Below are positions 22,770 to 34,000 of a stretch of 64,000 nucleotides of DNA, in pieces (within the stretch, counting starts at the first letter, position 1; the number at the start of each line of letters is the position of its first letter). Source of the stretch: Nectonema munidae. Lineage: Eukaryota > Nematomorpha > Nectonematoida > Nectonematidae. The notes beneath the pieces are model-generated. The model was not told the DNA's origin and searched no databases. It saw nothing but the letters and a program-made list of their open reading frames with translations. The position numbers and the translations under genes are program-made. The stretch lies in the NCBI GenBank assembly GCA_030549495.1, contig JAUIRK010001036.1:468001-532000 (forward strand), in the 5' to 3' direction.

Positions 22770-24090
22770 ATAACCACGTAGTGGGTAGTTCTTTAGAGGC
22801 ATTTCTATGATTTCTCTCCGTCAATTTTTCTTTGTGTATAGTGAAGAAGTGATATAAGGGTTAGGTTATTAAACGTTAAAAACTGGGCATTAAAACTTCA
22901 GGTGTATTTTAAAAATTCATTATTTACAAATGTTGAAGTTACTCAGTCACATAACAACAAAGGAGGCAACGTAAAGAAATTTTTCAAACAATTTTTATTA
23001 AAGTAACTTGTATACTGATTTCTTTTTTAAAGTTTTGATGCTTCTACTTCTATTTTCTCCTTCTTTCAATTCTATTTTTTTTCACTTCTATTTTCTCTTT
23101 CTTTCAATTCTATTTTTTCCTTCTGGACATCCCTGATCTAGCCAATATTTCTACTTTGGTTCACAAAAGAAGTGTGTTTTTTAAATCATCCAAACTTGTG
23201 CAAAATAGAAGAATGTTTAGTAAGAAACATAAAACAAGATTTAAAATTGTTTTATTAAAGTGTAAAAATGGATATCATATTACAAACACAAATATATTAT
23301 ATGCATGCAAACTTTTCAAGACATTTTATCATCTTTTAAAGTTGGTTCCATTGTAAGGACGTGTTTTTCTAAACTTCCGCAATCTGAAATCACGACTCTC
23401 TTTTTTGGCTTGCCACCTGGCGTTCCGCATTTCTAAAATTATATATCCAAAGAGTTAGAATTATGCTGGAAAAAAGTGCTAAATCAAAACGAAACCTTTT
23501 CAAATCTTCTAATATAGAATCAATTACCGAAGAAAAAAATTTCAACTTATAATAAAAACCAAAAACAAAAGAACTTATAAAAACTATAACATTTTCTGCA
23601 AACTACCCAATGCTTAACAAGGGCCTAAATAAGAAAGTTTCTTATTTCAATTTTCTATCAATACTCACTAAAATTTTAAACAATTTTTAGGAAACATATT
23701 TATTGAATTTTGAAATTCAATTTTTTTAAGAAAGTCATAAAATATTATGCTGTTAAAATGGAATATTTAAAGTGTTTTATAAAACAAATTTTACAAGTTT
23801 AAAGGATTGTTTAATTACTTAGCTAAAATTTTAAAGAAGCAAAATAGAGAGAAGTTGTGAGGAAAAGGAATGATTAGTGAAAAATCAAAAATGAAGTTTT
23901 GTTGAAAAATTTGCTATCGTGAAAGATGAGAAATACAACATCGAAGCTACTTTGGCATTTACAATAACATTACTTATTGAATATCCGATGTCTTTCAGTA
24001 ATAAGATGGGGAACTTCGACTATACAAACAATGTGGTATGTAAAACACAGGATTCGTAAAATCACGTATGATATGATATATAATATATAT
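22770..24090. other. spacer with pyrimidine-rich minisatellite
   Basis: No gene recognised. At 23,040-23,125 three units of about 35 bp (cttctattttctc plus ctttcaattctattttt) are repeated head to tail. They are followed by TTCTGGACATCCCTG, a possible hAT right end. The open frame at 23,156-23,356 shows no family. Confidence 0.45.
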
Positions 24091-26863
24091 CAGAGTGGTC
24101 GAAAATTTTTTTTTTAAAATCTTCAGATTAGAACCCAGAATTCGATTCCATATCTGTTCCAATTATTTAAGTCCAAATTTCATGCAAAAAAATATTTTTA
24201 AAGGTTGCACATGACACTTGAAAAAAGCCTAATGCAATAACAAACGAGCTAAAAAGAAAAAATATGTTGTAATGATTTGTGTTTTTATTTATGAAAAAAT
24301 TAACTGAAACACACATAAATATGTTACTTAGAAAGTTCGGCAATCAATGTAACTTTATTGGCATCAGAAAACAGATGCCTATGCTTGTTGACAAATTGCA
24401 GTATGTACTGGAGCTGTTCTTCGTTAGGTTACGGTTGAAGTCTTGAATCAACTTGATTGCCCTTTCAGCAACATCGTTGACACTTTTCTGGAATGCACAA
24501 TTTTAGCAGCCTTCTGAAAGTCTGCATTATAAGCCCACTCTACAGGAGGAATTTCTAAGAATGTTTGTAGCAAATCCAGAGTTTTAAAGAAACGCACCGT
24601 GTTCTTGGTGACAAATCTCTCATAATCTGCTTGATTGAGAGCGTTACAACGTCTTCGTGGAACCTCTGAACCCTTCTTTTCTATAATGTTATGAGCCATC
24701 AGCCTTTTCTGCTATTCTGTCACACTCGAGTCAAAGAATGCCAAGCCAACCATTTCTTCACTTAAGATTTTAAAGCTGCTTTCTTGACAACTGAATTGCT
24801 ATACGTTGACAGCTTTTTGAGGAATGTTAAATCATTTTGAGGAGCTTTGGCTGGTGATGGCGCTTCAAACCAGACTTTCGTGTAGAGACTTGCAACAAAA
24901 AGTAGAAATTGCAGCATTCCGCGCTCTTTCGATGCTTTCAAGGTAAATTGCTTTCTAAACATCCACATTTTATAGCAGTAAATTACCTTTGCCATCCATC
25001 TCGCTCTATGAAGAGCGCCAGGAGCTTGGAAATGAACTCCCCAAGGTGGATTCTCTCCAAGAAAAATGACCGTAAGCTCCAAAAATTCTCTGTAGTCATC
25101 CCCTGGTTGCTGTTGACTAAGTTTTTCTCTCACAAACTGAATTGTATCTTCCTTAAATTCAGCAATCTCACTTCTCTCTGAAGCTGTTGAGTAATAACGG
25201 GTATCAATCGTCGACCATTTTTCTTTGAAACGTTTGAATAGGGTAATATCCGGCCAAGATGATATTTGGGTTATTTGTAGTGCAGTAAAGACTTTTTCTA
25301 AGATTATTTCAAAGATGTGATGTCGGCAGGCAAAGTGTAAAACATTTCTTCCTAGTGCGTTTTCAATCAGAATACAGGCTCCATTGATATGCCCAGTGTT
25401 GCTGGCTGTTGTGTCAAAACATATGCCGGTCACTTTGTTCGATACTTTCCATTCATCAATGCATGCGATCACAGCATTTGCTTGAGTTTGTCCTGTTCCA
25501 TTGTGTAATTTTGGAACGCCAAGAAGAATATCTGTATCTGCACCGGTAATAATTACTGGTAACCTGTCGACCTTCTCACATCCAGTAATACCTGGCATCA
25601 ACTTTTCATCCCCATGAACTGTCAATGGTCCATCTGCATTGTAACTTTCTTTTATGGCATTTGCCATTTTTTTCCTATTTGTTAGTCTTGCACGACGAAT
25701 TGAACTACGACTCAATGTCATATCTTCAACACTGTGACCAAGAGAATGTGCTGCATTTGCGAGTAAGGAGACAGCTTGGCGGTCAGTGACTTTTGAGGTG
25801 TCCAAAGCAGTTGTCACATACAAAAGACATTAGAGATGTCTTTGATTTAGAAATGTCAGTTCTTTTTTTGGGAGGTTTTATTGGCTTGGTAGTGTTATCT
25901 TGTTCTGAATCTTGGCCGGTAGTTTGTGAATCAGAGCAAGAAATCACAGCACTAATGCAGCTTTCCTCAAAGTCCCGTTGCTCTTCTTTTGCCATCTCTC
26001 TACGCCTTTCAAAGGACTCCTTTCTCTTGATCATTCCTTCTTCTTTCTTTGTCCATTCTTTATCTACACATGTCATGTATCCTCTGCGACCTTGTCTTTG
26101 GAGGTTGAGAAATTGAGGGTCTTCTGGTAACTTGATCAATTTATTAGCACTTTGATGAGCAATGTCAAATAATTGGTTTAATTTTTCAATAAATTGATGT
26201 TCATTTGCTTGTTGTGTCTTAGATTTGCGCTTAATTGCTTTCTTCAATCCTTGGAATTGTCTGTGGACTCTCATTAGGCGTTTTCTATGCCATAGCTTAA
26301 AGCGGTTGGTAAACCAGCTTTTTGCCAGAATGGTATTAACTGTGACACTGTCATTCGAGCACTTTGCTCAAGTTTCTGTTTGCCATCTATGTGATAGTGA
26401 AAGAAAACAGCAAGTGTTTCACGAAGTGTTGGCAGCCTCCCTTGCTGTGGGAAAGTTGAATTGACAGGACCAACTAACCATACCTGAGATGTAGATCTGG
26501 TTTTTGGTTTGTCGATTGCTTGGCTACTATTGCACTCCATCTGCTCTATATGTCTAAAAAAGGAATTATTAACATAAATCAGAGTAATTTAACTTGGTAT
26601 TCGCCCTATTTATTAAATATATAACTCAAAAACGGCTGCTACTTATATCTATCTTTTTTTCTCAGGTATTCATCTAGGCATATGCCAAAAACGCAAAGTT
26701 ATTTAATTGCCAAGAAACTTTGACCGATTTGTGCAGCCTTTAAAACATCTTATTTTTCTTTCAAATTTCTGCCGCAATAATCTTTTAAGTGTCAAAACCA
26801 AATGCAGGGTTCTAACCAAAATTATCTGAAATTTTTTTTACCGTGCTTTGATGGACCACTCTA
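24091..26863 (-). mobile_element. hAT-like DNA transposon, complete ends, 2.77 kb
   Basis: Ends CAGAGTGGTCGA (24,091) and TGGACCACTCTA (to 26,863) are inverted at 10 of 12 positions and are flanked by ATATATAT on both sides (24,083-24,090 and 26,864-26,871). Ends beginning CAG and an 8-bp duplication are the hAT pattern; the duplication is low-complexity, so it is weaker evidence than a complex octamer. The single transposase relic fills the interior on the minus strand. Confidence 0.7.
24330..26540 (-). pseudogene. uncharacterised hAT-like transposase, decayed
   Basis: Minus strand, starting MECNSSQAID at 26,540. Part 1 (to 26,274) has VWLVGPVNSTFPQQGRLPTL. Part 2 (26,274-25,783) is a lysine-rich, probably helical region with RRGYMTCVDKEWTKKEEG. 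Part 3 (25,823-24,762) has LTVHGDEKLMPGITGCEKVD (Asp72 of that frame), CFDTTASNTGHINGACILIE (Asp137) and HFACRHH (Cys166 to His169). Part 4 (24,699 down to about 24,330) includes VNDVAERAIKLIQDFN and a tail ending near SDANKVTLIAELSK. I know this protein from many arthropod genomes as an unnamed family. The D...DTTASN...CRHH...AER series parallels the hAT catalytic series. Frameshifts near 26,274, 25,810, 24,760 and 24,500 inactivate it. Confidence 0.75.
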
Positions 26864-26871
26864 ATATATAT

Positions 26872-28080
26872 ATTTAGTATGATATGATGTTATGTAACAT
26901 TTACATAGAGAAAGAAGTTAACTTCTACTTACATCAGAAAACGGTGGCAGTATAGAACGATATCATGTCGGATAACTTTATAGACTGTTGAAAGATAATT
27001 TGAGGAAAGAGCCCATCCATTTGATAGCAAAAACTTCCCCACCCAAAAAGATCACAAGAAGTCCTTAGTTAGAATGTACTAGTTTTCACGTATACGGATA
27101 ATTTGCGCTTTAATTACAGCGTTGGACTGATGATGATAAGGCAAACACAAACATGCTGGCTCAAATGTACAGAAGGTTTATTGAATGTAAAGTATAAAGA
27201 AACAAACTTATGAGTGCGTATGAAATACAGCCAATAATGATTTATTGCCTATTTAATTGAAGCTTACGTAATGCATTGGTCCAATTAACGATAACTAATC
27301 AAATAAAAAATGACTTGAAATAAATTTTCTCTTAGCCTTTCTGAAAAACCCTTAAATATACCATGCTCTCTCCCTTTCTATATATACGATTTTCAGTTTG
27401 AATTCTTCCTTTTTCATTTTAAATTCATCCTTTTTCATTTTGAAATTGATTTCATTTCTAACTTATTTTTTCCATTATCATTTTGTTTTTTGATACAAAT
27501 TTTTTTTCATTAAAATTTTTGACTTATTCACCTGTAACTTACATATTGTATTTTCTAAACTCCGATATTATTTTACACATTAGTTTCAACTCCATAAACT
27601 GCTTCAAATTTAAATGTTATATATATTGCATAGCTGTTCAATTCTAAAACAGTTTCAATTTTTTGAGGTCTTTCTTGAAGATTTTTTGAGATTGAAAATT
27701 TTGAGATCTTTCTGAAAGTAAGGGTGAAGAGTTGAGAGAGCATATTTTTCTTTGATTTGATCCTTAATGCAGTTAAAAACATTATTTTTATATTTTTCAT
27801 GTTTTTCTATGTTGATTTTAATTTAATTAAACCTTTTTCACTAATATTTTTGAGTCCTTTTTTGAGAACTATGGGAATAAGTATATATAAAAATAAGTAT
27901 ATTTATAAAATAAAACAAAAATTTTTATTTATAAAAATAAATTGTAAGAACAATTTAACTTAAAAGATTTTTTATCATGCGTTTTGCAAATTTTTTACAA
28001 AGCTACAAAAATTATTTAGAATGCCACAAAATTTCACATTCTCTTAAATGTAAATCAACTTCATACTTTGTACATTCTTT
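26872..28080. other. no recognisable gene
   Basis: AT-rich sequence with poly-T blocks (27,400-27,500). Short frames at 27,573-27,800 and 27,757-27,963 lack any recognisable family. Confidence 0.45.
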
Positions 28081-29440
28081 TCTAACCTTTTTTTTACAAT
28101 AAGCAAACTTTCTTTGATTTTCATCGTCAGTTCTTACAATATGATGATCAAGGCCATCGCACCGTATTTCGTCTAAAACTTTGCATTGTCTTTTACTTGG
28201 TCGTCCTGTTTTTCAGGGTCAAAAATTGAAGGTAAATTCAAATAGCTAAGACAAATTTTCCTTCTAAATTCCAGAAAAGATAGTTTATCATTTTTGAATT
28301 TGTTGTGAATTATCCAACCATTTACTATGCATGTGTCTATAAAGCTGGTAAAAATATTCCAGTATCATTTTTCGATTTGAAATTAATTCTATATTTTTGA
28401 ATTAAACAAGCAAGCTTATCGACACCACCCATGTAAAAGTTGTATTGTTTAACCATATTTGGTCTTGGTACTTTCATGACCTTTTTGTTGTTTTGAAGAA
28501 TATCGTGTACCATTATCAAAAGGTTCAAGCTTTGATAATTTGTTGCTAAAATAAACAAGTTTTTATCATACCATTTTAAAACATTACTTTATTTTGTAAT
28601 CATAGCTTCCACAATTTTCTTTTTTCATTACATCATTTTTGTTTAGTGGACAATTTGATGTTCTATTACATCTTACAGTATCTGTAATTTTCAAGTTTTT
28701 TTGGCCATGTGTGTGCAAAAAGATTGTAGCTTGTAAAAAGTTATCCCTATAAATTTCGTGCTCTTCTGGATATTCAAGTTTGCTGAACATTGAAAGAACG
28801 ACTTTAGCACCATGGCCTAAATTATCTGAACTTTTATTTTAAAACGATGCTTTGCCTTGATACAACTTCATATGAAAACAAAATAGAGTAACTGAACAGC
28901 TATTATTGAACTAGTGATTGAATCCAAAAAGAATAGGTTTTTGATGAATAAATTGCTTTATACTCTTTTCCATAAAGGAGCACAATTTGTCCACTAATGC
29001 TAATTAAAACCAAATAGTTTAAAACTATATTTTGACAATCATATAAGGGTTCTATTTTGAAAGCTTTATCTGTTTGATTCTTCGAAGCATCTTCGTTATT
29101 AATAAAATGCAATTATTCTTTAATTTCCATGAATCTATTGCGGGACATCGCTTTTCTAACTATTTTTACATCGAAATCACCAAAACACCAAAAATGCTTT
29201 GAATGAGGAACTTTGTGATACCCAGATAGCATTAAGATACCAAAACACTCTTTCAAATAATTGATAGAAAGATGATTTTGATTGGCATAAATTTTAGATT
29301 GATGGACAATAAATTCGTAAAGCTTATCAGTAAAAAATAATTCAAATATTCGGATAGATGACATATTCAATACTTCAAGTTCTATTTTGCTCAAATTCGC
29401 ATCAATATTTTTTGTACTACTTTGAATGTCAGAAAACATG
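28080..29440 (-). pseudogene. piggyBac (PGBD-like) transposase, decayed
   Basis: Minus strand. The N-terminal frame (29,439-29,113) reads FELFFTDKLYEFIVHQSKIY and GILMLSGYHKVPHSKHFWCF, the conserved start of the DDE_Tnp_1_7 domain. Frame 2 (29,112-28,903) has KAFKIEPLYDCQNIVLNYL. Frame 3 (28,790-28,584) has YRDNFLQATIFLHTHGQKNL and the CNRTSNCPLNK stretch. Frame 4 (28,558-28,337) has VPRPNMVKQYNFYMGGVDKL followed by IQKYRINFKSKN. Residues to about 28,200 continue into the tail (LEFRRKICLSYLNLPS). Several frame changes inactivate it. It is a different lineage from the piggyBac piece at 14.8 kb. TTAA-flanked ends were not identified. Confidence 0.85.
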
Positions 29441-30219
29441 TTTTTTCAGTCCAAATATTTGATTGACTTTTTTTACTTTTATGAAAATCAGAAAAAAATC
29501 TCTAACTTAAATTCATCCAACAACATTATTGGGTAAAACTTGTGAAATAAAAGGTTCTTCCAAATATCTTAAAGCATTTTTTAAATTATCGAAAGGTTCC
29601 ATATCTCAAGGCTGTTCGTTCAGTAAACTAAAATAAAGAAAATTATTTTTACACTTAAAAAATTGAATAAAAGTACGTTTTAGTTAAGAAAAATCTAAAT
29701 TTTAAAAATATCACAAAAAATTGAGTAAATTGAAAATAAAAAAAACGAGATTATTTTTAAATAATTTACGAAAAAATTATTGATAATTTTCCTTTTGATT
29801 AAATATATAATTTGTTTAAATTAAAAAAAATAATAACTTCAATTTTTATAAGCTAAAATTGATACACTACGTTTTTGGGGTTTCCTACGATCCTTAAATA
29901 CGAACAAATCTTAGAACCTAAAAATGATATATAAAAAATGTATTTTTGATTTTTCTAAAACGCAACATTAATTCAAATTTTTTGAAGGAGTTATATCATA
30001 TCAGATATTCTCACAAGATCTTTCTATGACACACGTACTTTGCTGCAAATTAATATTTTTCAATTAAATGAATATTTAATAGTATTATATTTAAGAATCT
30101 TTAAAAATAATGTCTTTCTTACTTTTTCTTCTTCTCAAGTATGTAAGTGCTTAAAATCATTTATGATGTAGGAAAAAGAAAGGTCCGTATTTTTCTAAAA
30201 CTAAGTTTTTTATAAAGTC
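29441..30219. other. AT-rich spacer
   Basis: Nothing recognised. It may include the upstream end of the piggyBac element. Confidence 0.4.
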
Positions 30220-30549
30220 CTAATTTGAGGACCACGGTAAATAAAAATAATGGGTTAACGCATTTATGATGCTTATAATGCACTCCAGTGTAATGCATGC
30301 ATTGTTTTCGATTACTTTTTCTATAAAATTCAATTCCAAAATTTCAAGTTTCTTGAGCATATTCCCTTTTGTTTGATTTGGATTTACTTTTTCAGAATCT
30401 TTGTAACGCTGGAAAATAGATTTAGCTGTTGGGTACTTAATTCCTGTAATTTTAGGCGCATCTTTTATCGTGTACCCCCTTTCCACAACAAGTTTAACCA
30501 ATTCTTCTCTTTTTTTCAAAGAAATATTAGCATACAAAGAGGTATTCAA
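30220..30549 (-). pseudogene. transposase N-terminal helix-turn-helix fragment (Tc1/IS630-like)
   Basis: A 109-codon minus-strand frame. Residues 9-50 (LKKREELVKLVVERGYTIKD then ITGIKYPTAKSIFQRYK) form a homeodomain-like helix-turn-helix with the spacing of Tc1/IS630-type transposase DNA-binding domains. It is followed by a lysine-rich linker and the sequence CITLECIISIINA. The catalytic DDE domain does not follow, so only the N-terminus remains. A transposon-derived DNA-binding gene is possible but less likely. Confidence 0.5.
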
Positions 30550-30955
30550 AATTTATATCATTAAAAAACTTTTTTCTAATTTAGAAATTTAACTTGGAAG
30601 GAACAAATTAGTAGTTTTTTTTGTCACAGTTAGCATGAAAAAATGTCTAAACAATAAGTGTAAAATGACGCTAATTCAAATTTTTTGTTTTTACGAGTAA
30701 ATACAAGGGTTATTTAATCACTTGTGCTAAAAATTTAAATAATATTGGCTTTTTGAAATTTTTTTAGAATCAATATTAAATATTTTGCTTAAACAGCTAT
30801 GCAATATGTACAAATTTTAATTATTCAAAATGAAAAAGGACGAATTCAAAGTGAAAATGGTATGTATATATATATATATATGCGATTTCAAAAAATACAA
30901 AAAACAATCCCAATAACAATGATTACTATTAAAAGAAATTTTTCAAAAAGCATAC

Positions 30956-31022
30956 CTCTATTTTTTCAAGCACATCAAAACCTTCTATCAGTTCACCAAA
31001 AACTACATGTAGACCATCAAGC
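30956..31022 (-). CDS. PPIE: PPIE exon h: cyclophilin C-terminal part
   Basis: 67 bp. Acceptor aattcaag, donor GAG|GTATGC. Encodes [20 protein letters not shown] and IE, aligning with human [20 protein letters not shown]. The strong donor shows that another, unlocated exon follows. Confidence 0.95.
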
Positions 31023-34000
31023 CTTGAATTGGTAAAGAAAAATCTTATCTTTTATTCATTAGATATATTACACGGTTCTAGAAGAATTGCCATATGGACA
31101 AATGCCCACAAGGATAATTGTACCACAAAGAATTGCAATTAATATATTTATTTAAAAAAGCGAATGATTTATAAAAATGAAAAAAACAATTTAACTATCA
31201 AAAAACGATTAACTATCAATAAAAAAAGGAAAAAAAATTTAAGAAATTTATTAAACTATCATTTCACATTTTGAGCTATATATTTCAATCATATCAAAAA
31301 CACTACGTCTAAAATTAATCACACTAACGTAAGCTACTTTTCATAACAAAGTTTGGTATACACAAATGGGGAGATTGTGTCTTTGAAAAGATATGAATAC
31401 TGTCCATGGGGGAAAGGGCTTTGCCTCTCCCTCTGGGTTCTTTTTTGCCCCAACCCCTTTAAACTCCCTTGAAATATATAAATGTACACCCTTTCATATA
31501 GTCCCCGTTCCATTAAAATCAGCGTTATCCCCCCCCCCTCCCCCGCCGTACTTGGAGTCTGAAGACAGCTAAAAATAAAGCTACAAACTTTTATTGAGGA
31601 ACGGTAAGCGTTTGGATAGAAGGACTCATATCAGTAAGTTAAATTTGTTTTGATAAAAACCGCCTTGTCTTTATTATGCTTGTAAAATTAATATTTAATA
31701 GTTGAAAAAACTAATTACTTAATTATTATTATTGAAGAAAAAAAAATTAATTAGAGTGGAAACTTTTTAACAAGTTATTGCCTCCCGTAATTTATGTGAA
31801 ATTTAAGGATATTCATTCTCTTATTTTTTTTAAATTGATTGCTAATATTTCTAAAATATCATACAAAGCTGAAAATTACGAGATGTTTGAGATCTTGTTA
31901 TTATAGTGGTAGATTGATTCAGCGCTTATTCTGAGTGCTTTTTACCGAATAGTATGATTAAATAGGGAATCGTTTTTTTGCGGTTGAAACAATCCTGTGA
32001 CAAATAGATGAAGTTATCCAAAATACGTTTCCCCTCCTTCTTAGGATCAGTGTTGCATAATCTTTGCAGATTTACTGGATTTTAACTTTTAAGATTACTC
32101 TTAGAGTTGATAATGGCATTTATTAATCTTTATCTATTATTATTTAGTTTTTATTTTTAAGTAAAACTTGGTATATGAAGTTATAAAATGAGCAGATTTT
32201 TGCTACTTTAGCTCTGAAGTTTCTGCAAAGTCTGACGAGGATAAAATCATTCAATGAAACAAAGTTCTCAAATAAAAACATTTCTCTACATCAAAGGCAT
32301 CTCTAGAAATACAAATTTCATAGCTACAATTTTAACTACGCGTATTTTTTGCGAATTCCAACCAGAAGAATCTTATTACACGTAGATCCCAGAATTTGTT
32401 TCTTTCTATTGGTCAGATGTGTATATCCAATCATCACGTGATAATTTAAAATTAATTTAGTTGGTAGAAAATGTGACATAAAATAAAGGTTAACTTACTA
32501 TTCAAAACATCACATTTAACTAAATCCATAGGTTTTCTATTATGTAGTTGAATGTAAGAGTCATTTCACTTATGGGTTTTGGTTTGGTTTATTTTCTTTT
32601 ATTTGGTTTTATTTGGTTTGGTGATTTGGTTTTGGTTCGCACACCTAAAAAAAGGTTTATTCATTTGTTCTTCACTACAACTGGAAAGTATCTAGGTTAT
32701 TTTACGTAAAGTAAGTATTGAGTTGGCCTCACACAAATTTAAGTGCCTCTAAATTTTATAAAATAGTCATTTCTATTTCCCAAGCATAATAACTTTTTAT
32801 CACTTAAGTTTAATTAGCTTACATTTATAATCAACATAAGTGGCATGTTACTCCTTCAATATTATCTGTGGAAATTCTTATATTATTAATTTAACTACAT
32901 GTAATCATATAATTATAAATTCAATTCAAAATTTTAAATTTTTTTAAGAATTTCGTTTCATGAATGATAGCAATAAGGGATTCATGTTCATTATATATCC
33001 GTCGTCTAGCAAGATCACGAGAGAGGACAAAAAGAATATATGTTATTTATGTAACATGCAAAGTATCACAACTTTACATTCAAAAAGAGATTCTTTTATA
33101 ACTTTTAACCTTTCGAATTTTCTCAAGCAACATATATTTTCTGACTATTGTAATCACAGTAATTATTATATAGTATATACACATACAGTTCTAACTTGCA
33201 CACACGCCTTTATATTATATGATCAATTTCACTCGTTATGTTTTATGCTGGTTTGTCTATTTTAATATATATTTATATTTGATAAAAACATACCATTCAG
33301 TAGGAGCCATTGTAATGAAAAATTGGGACGAGTTGGTGTTAGGACCGGAATTTGCCATTGAAAGTGTGCCTAGTGAAAACCAAAAAATAATCATTATAGG
33401 GGTTATCATAAAAAGTAACACACTCATTTGCATAAAACTTTAATCTTAAAGCAAACATGTTGAATTTAAAAACAAGATTTCTGATAGTGCCACCCCTGTC
33501 ATCTGCCCAAAAATGGAGGATTATTCTTCTCTCGCATGTAATACTTAGGAAGGAAAGAGTTATTTTAATATATTCTTCGAGCCTTTGAATGGAATCTTAA
33601 AATGTTGACTATTTAAATTAGAAAAAGTTTTATCCATACTTCAAATCACACAAATTTTATCAAGAATTTCTACCACGCATCCCCTATGATTTGAGAAGAA
33701 AATAGATAAAAAAATATTTTCCAATTTAAATAAAAATTAATCAAGGTTGAATGGAAATGAAAATTTTAAAAAGATTCTTTAAAATAGGGGGTTATGGAAA
33801 AAAATAAATATTATTTAAACAAAAAAGCAAAAAACCTGTTTTAGAGTGTTTTAAAACAAAATTCTCATCTTTAAACTTTTTGCCATAAATTGAACATCCC
33901 CCAGTTCCATTGTTATCCGTGAAATCTCCACTTTGAAACATCTGTAAAATAAAATTTGATAAAATTACAGTAATTAAAATAACAATAAGAAAATAGATAA

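Noticed and set aside
32960-33443. Plus frames across PPIE exon g
   Set aside because: They overlap an exon of certain identity on the other strand and an intron, and have no family resemblance.
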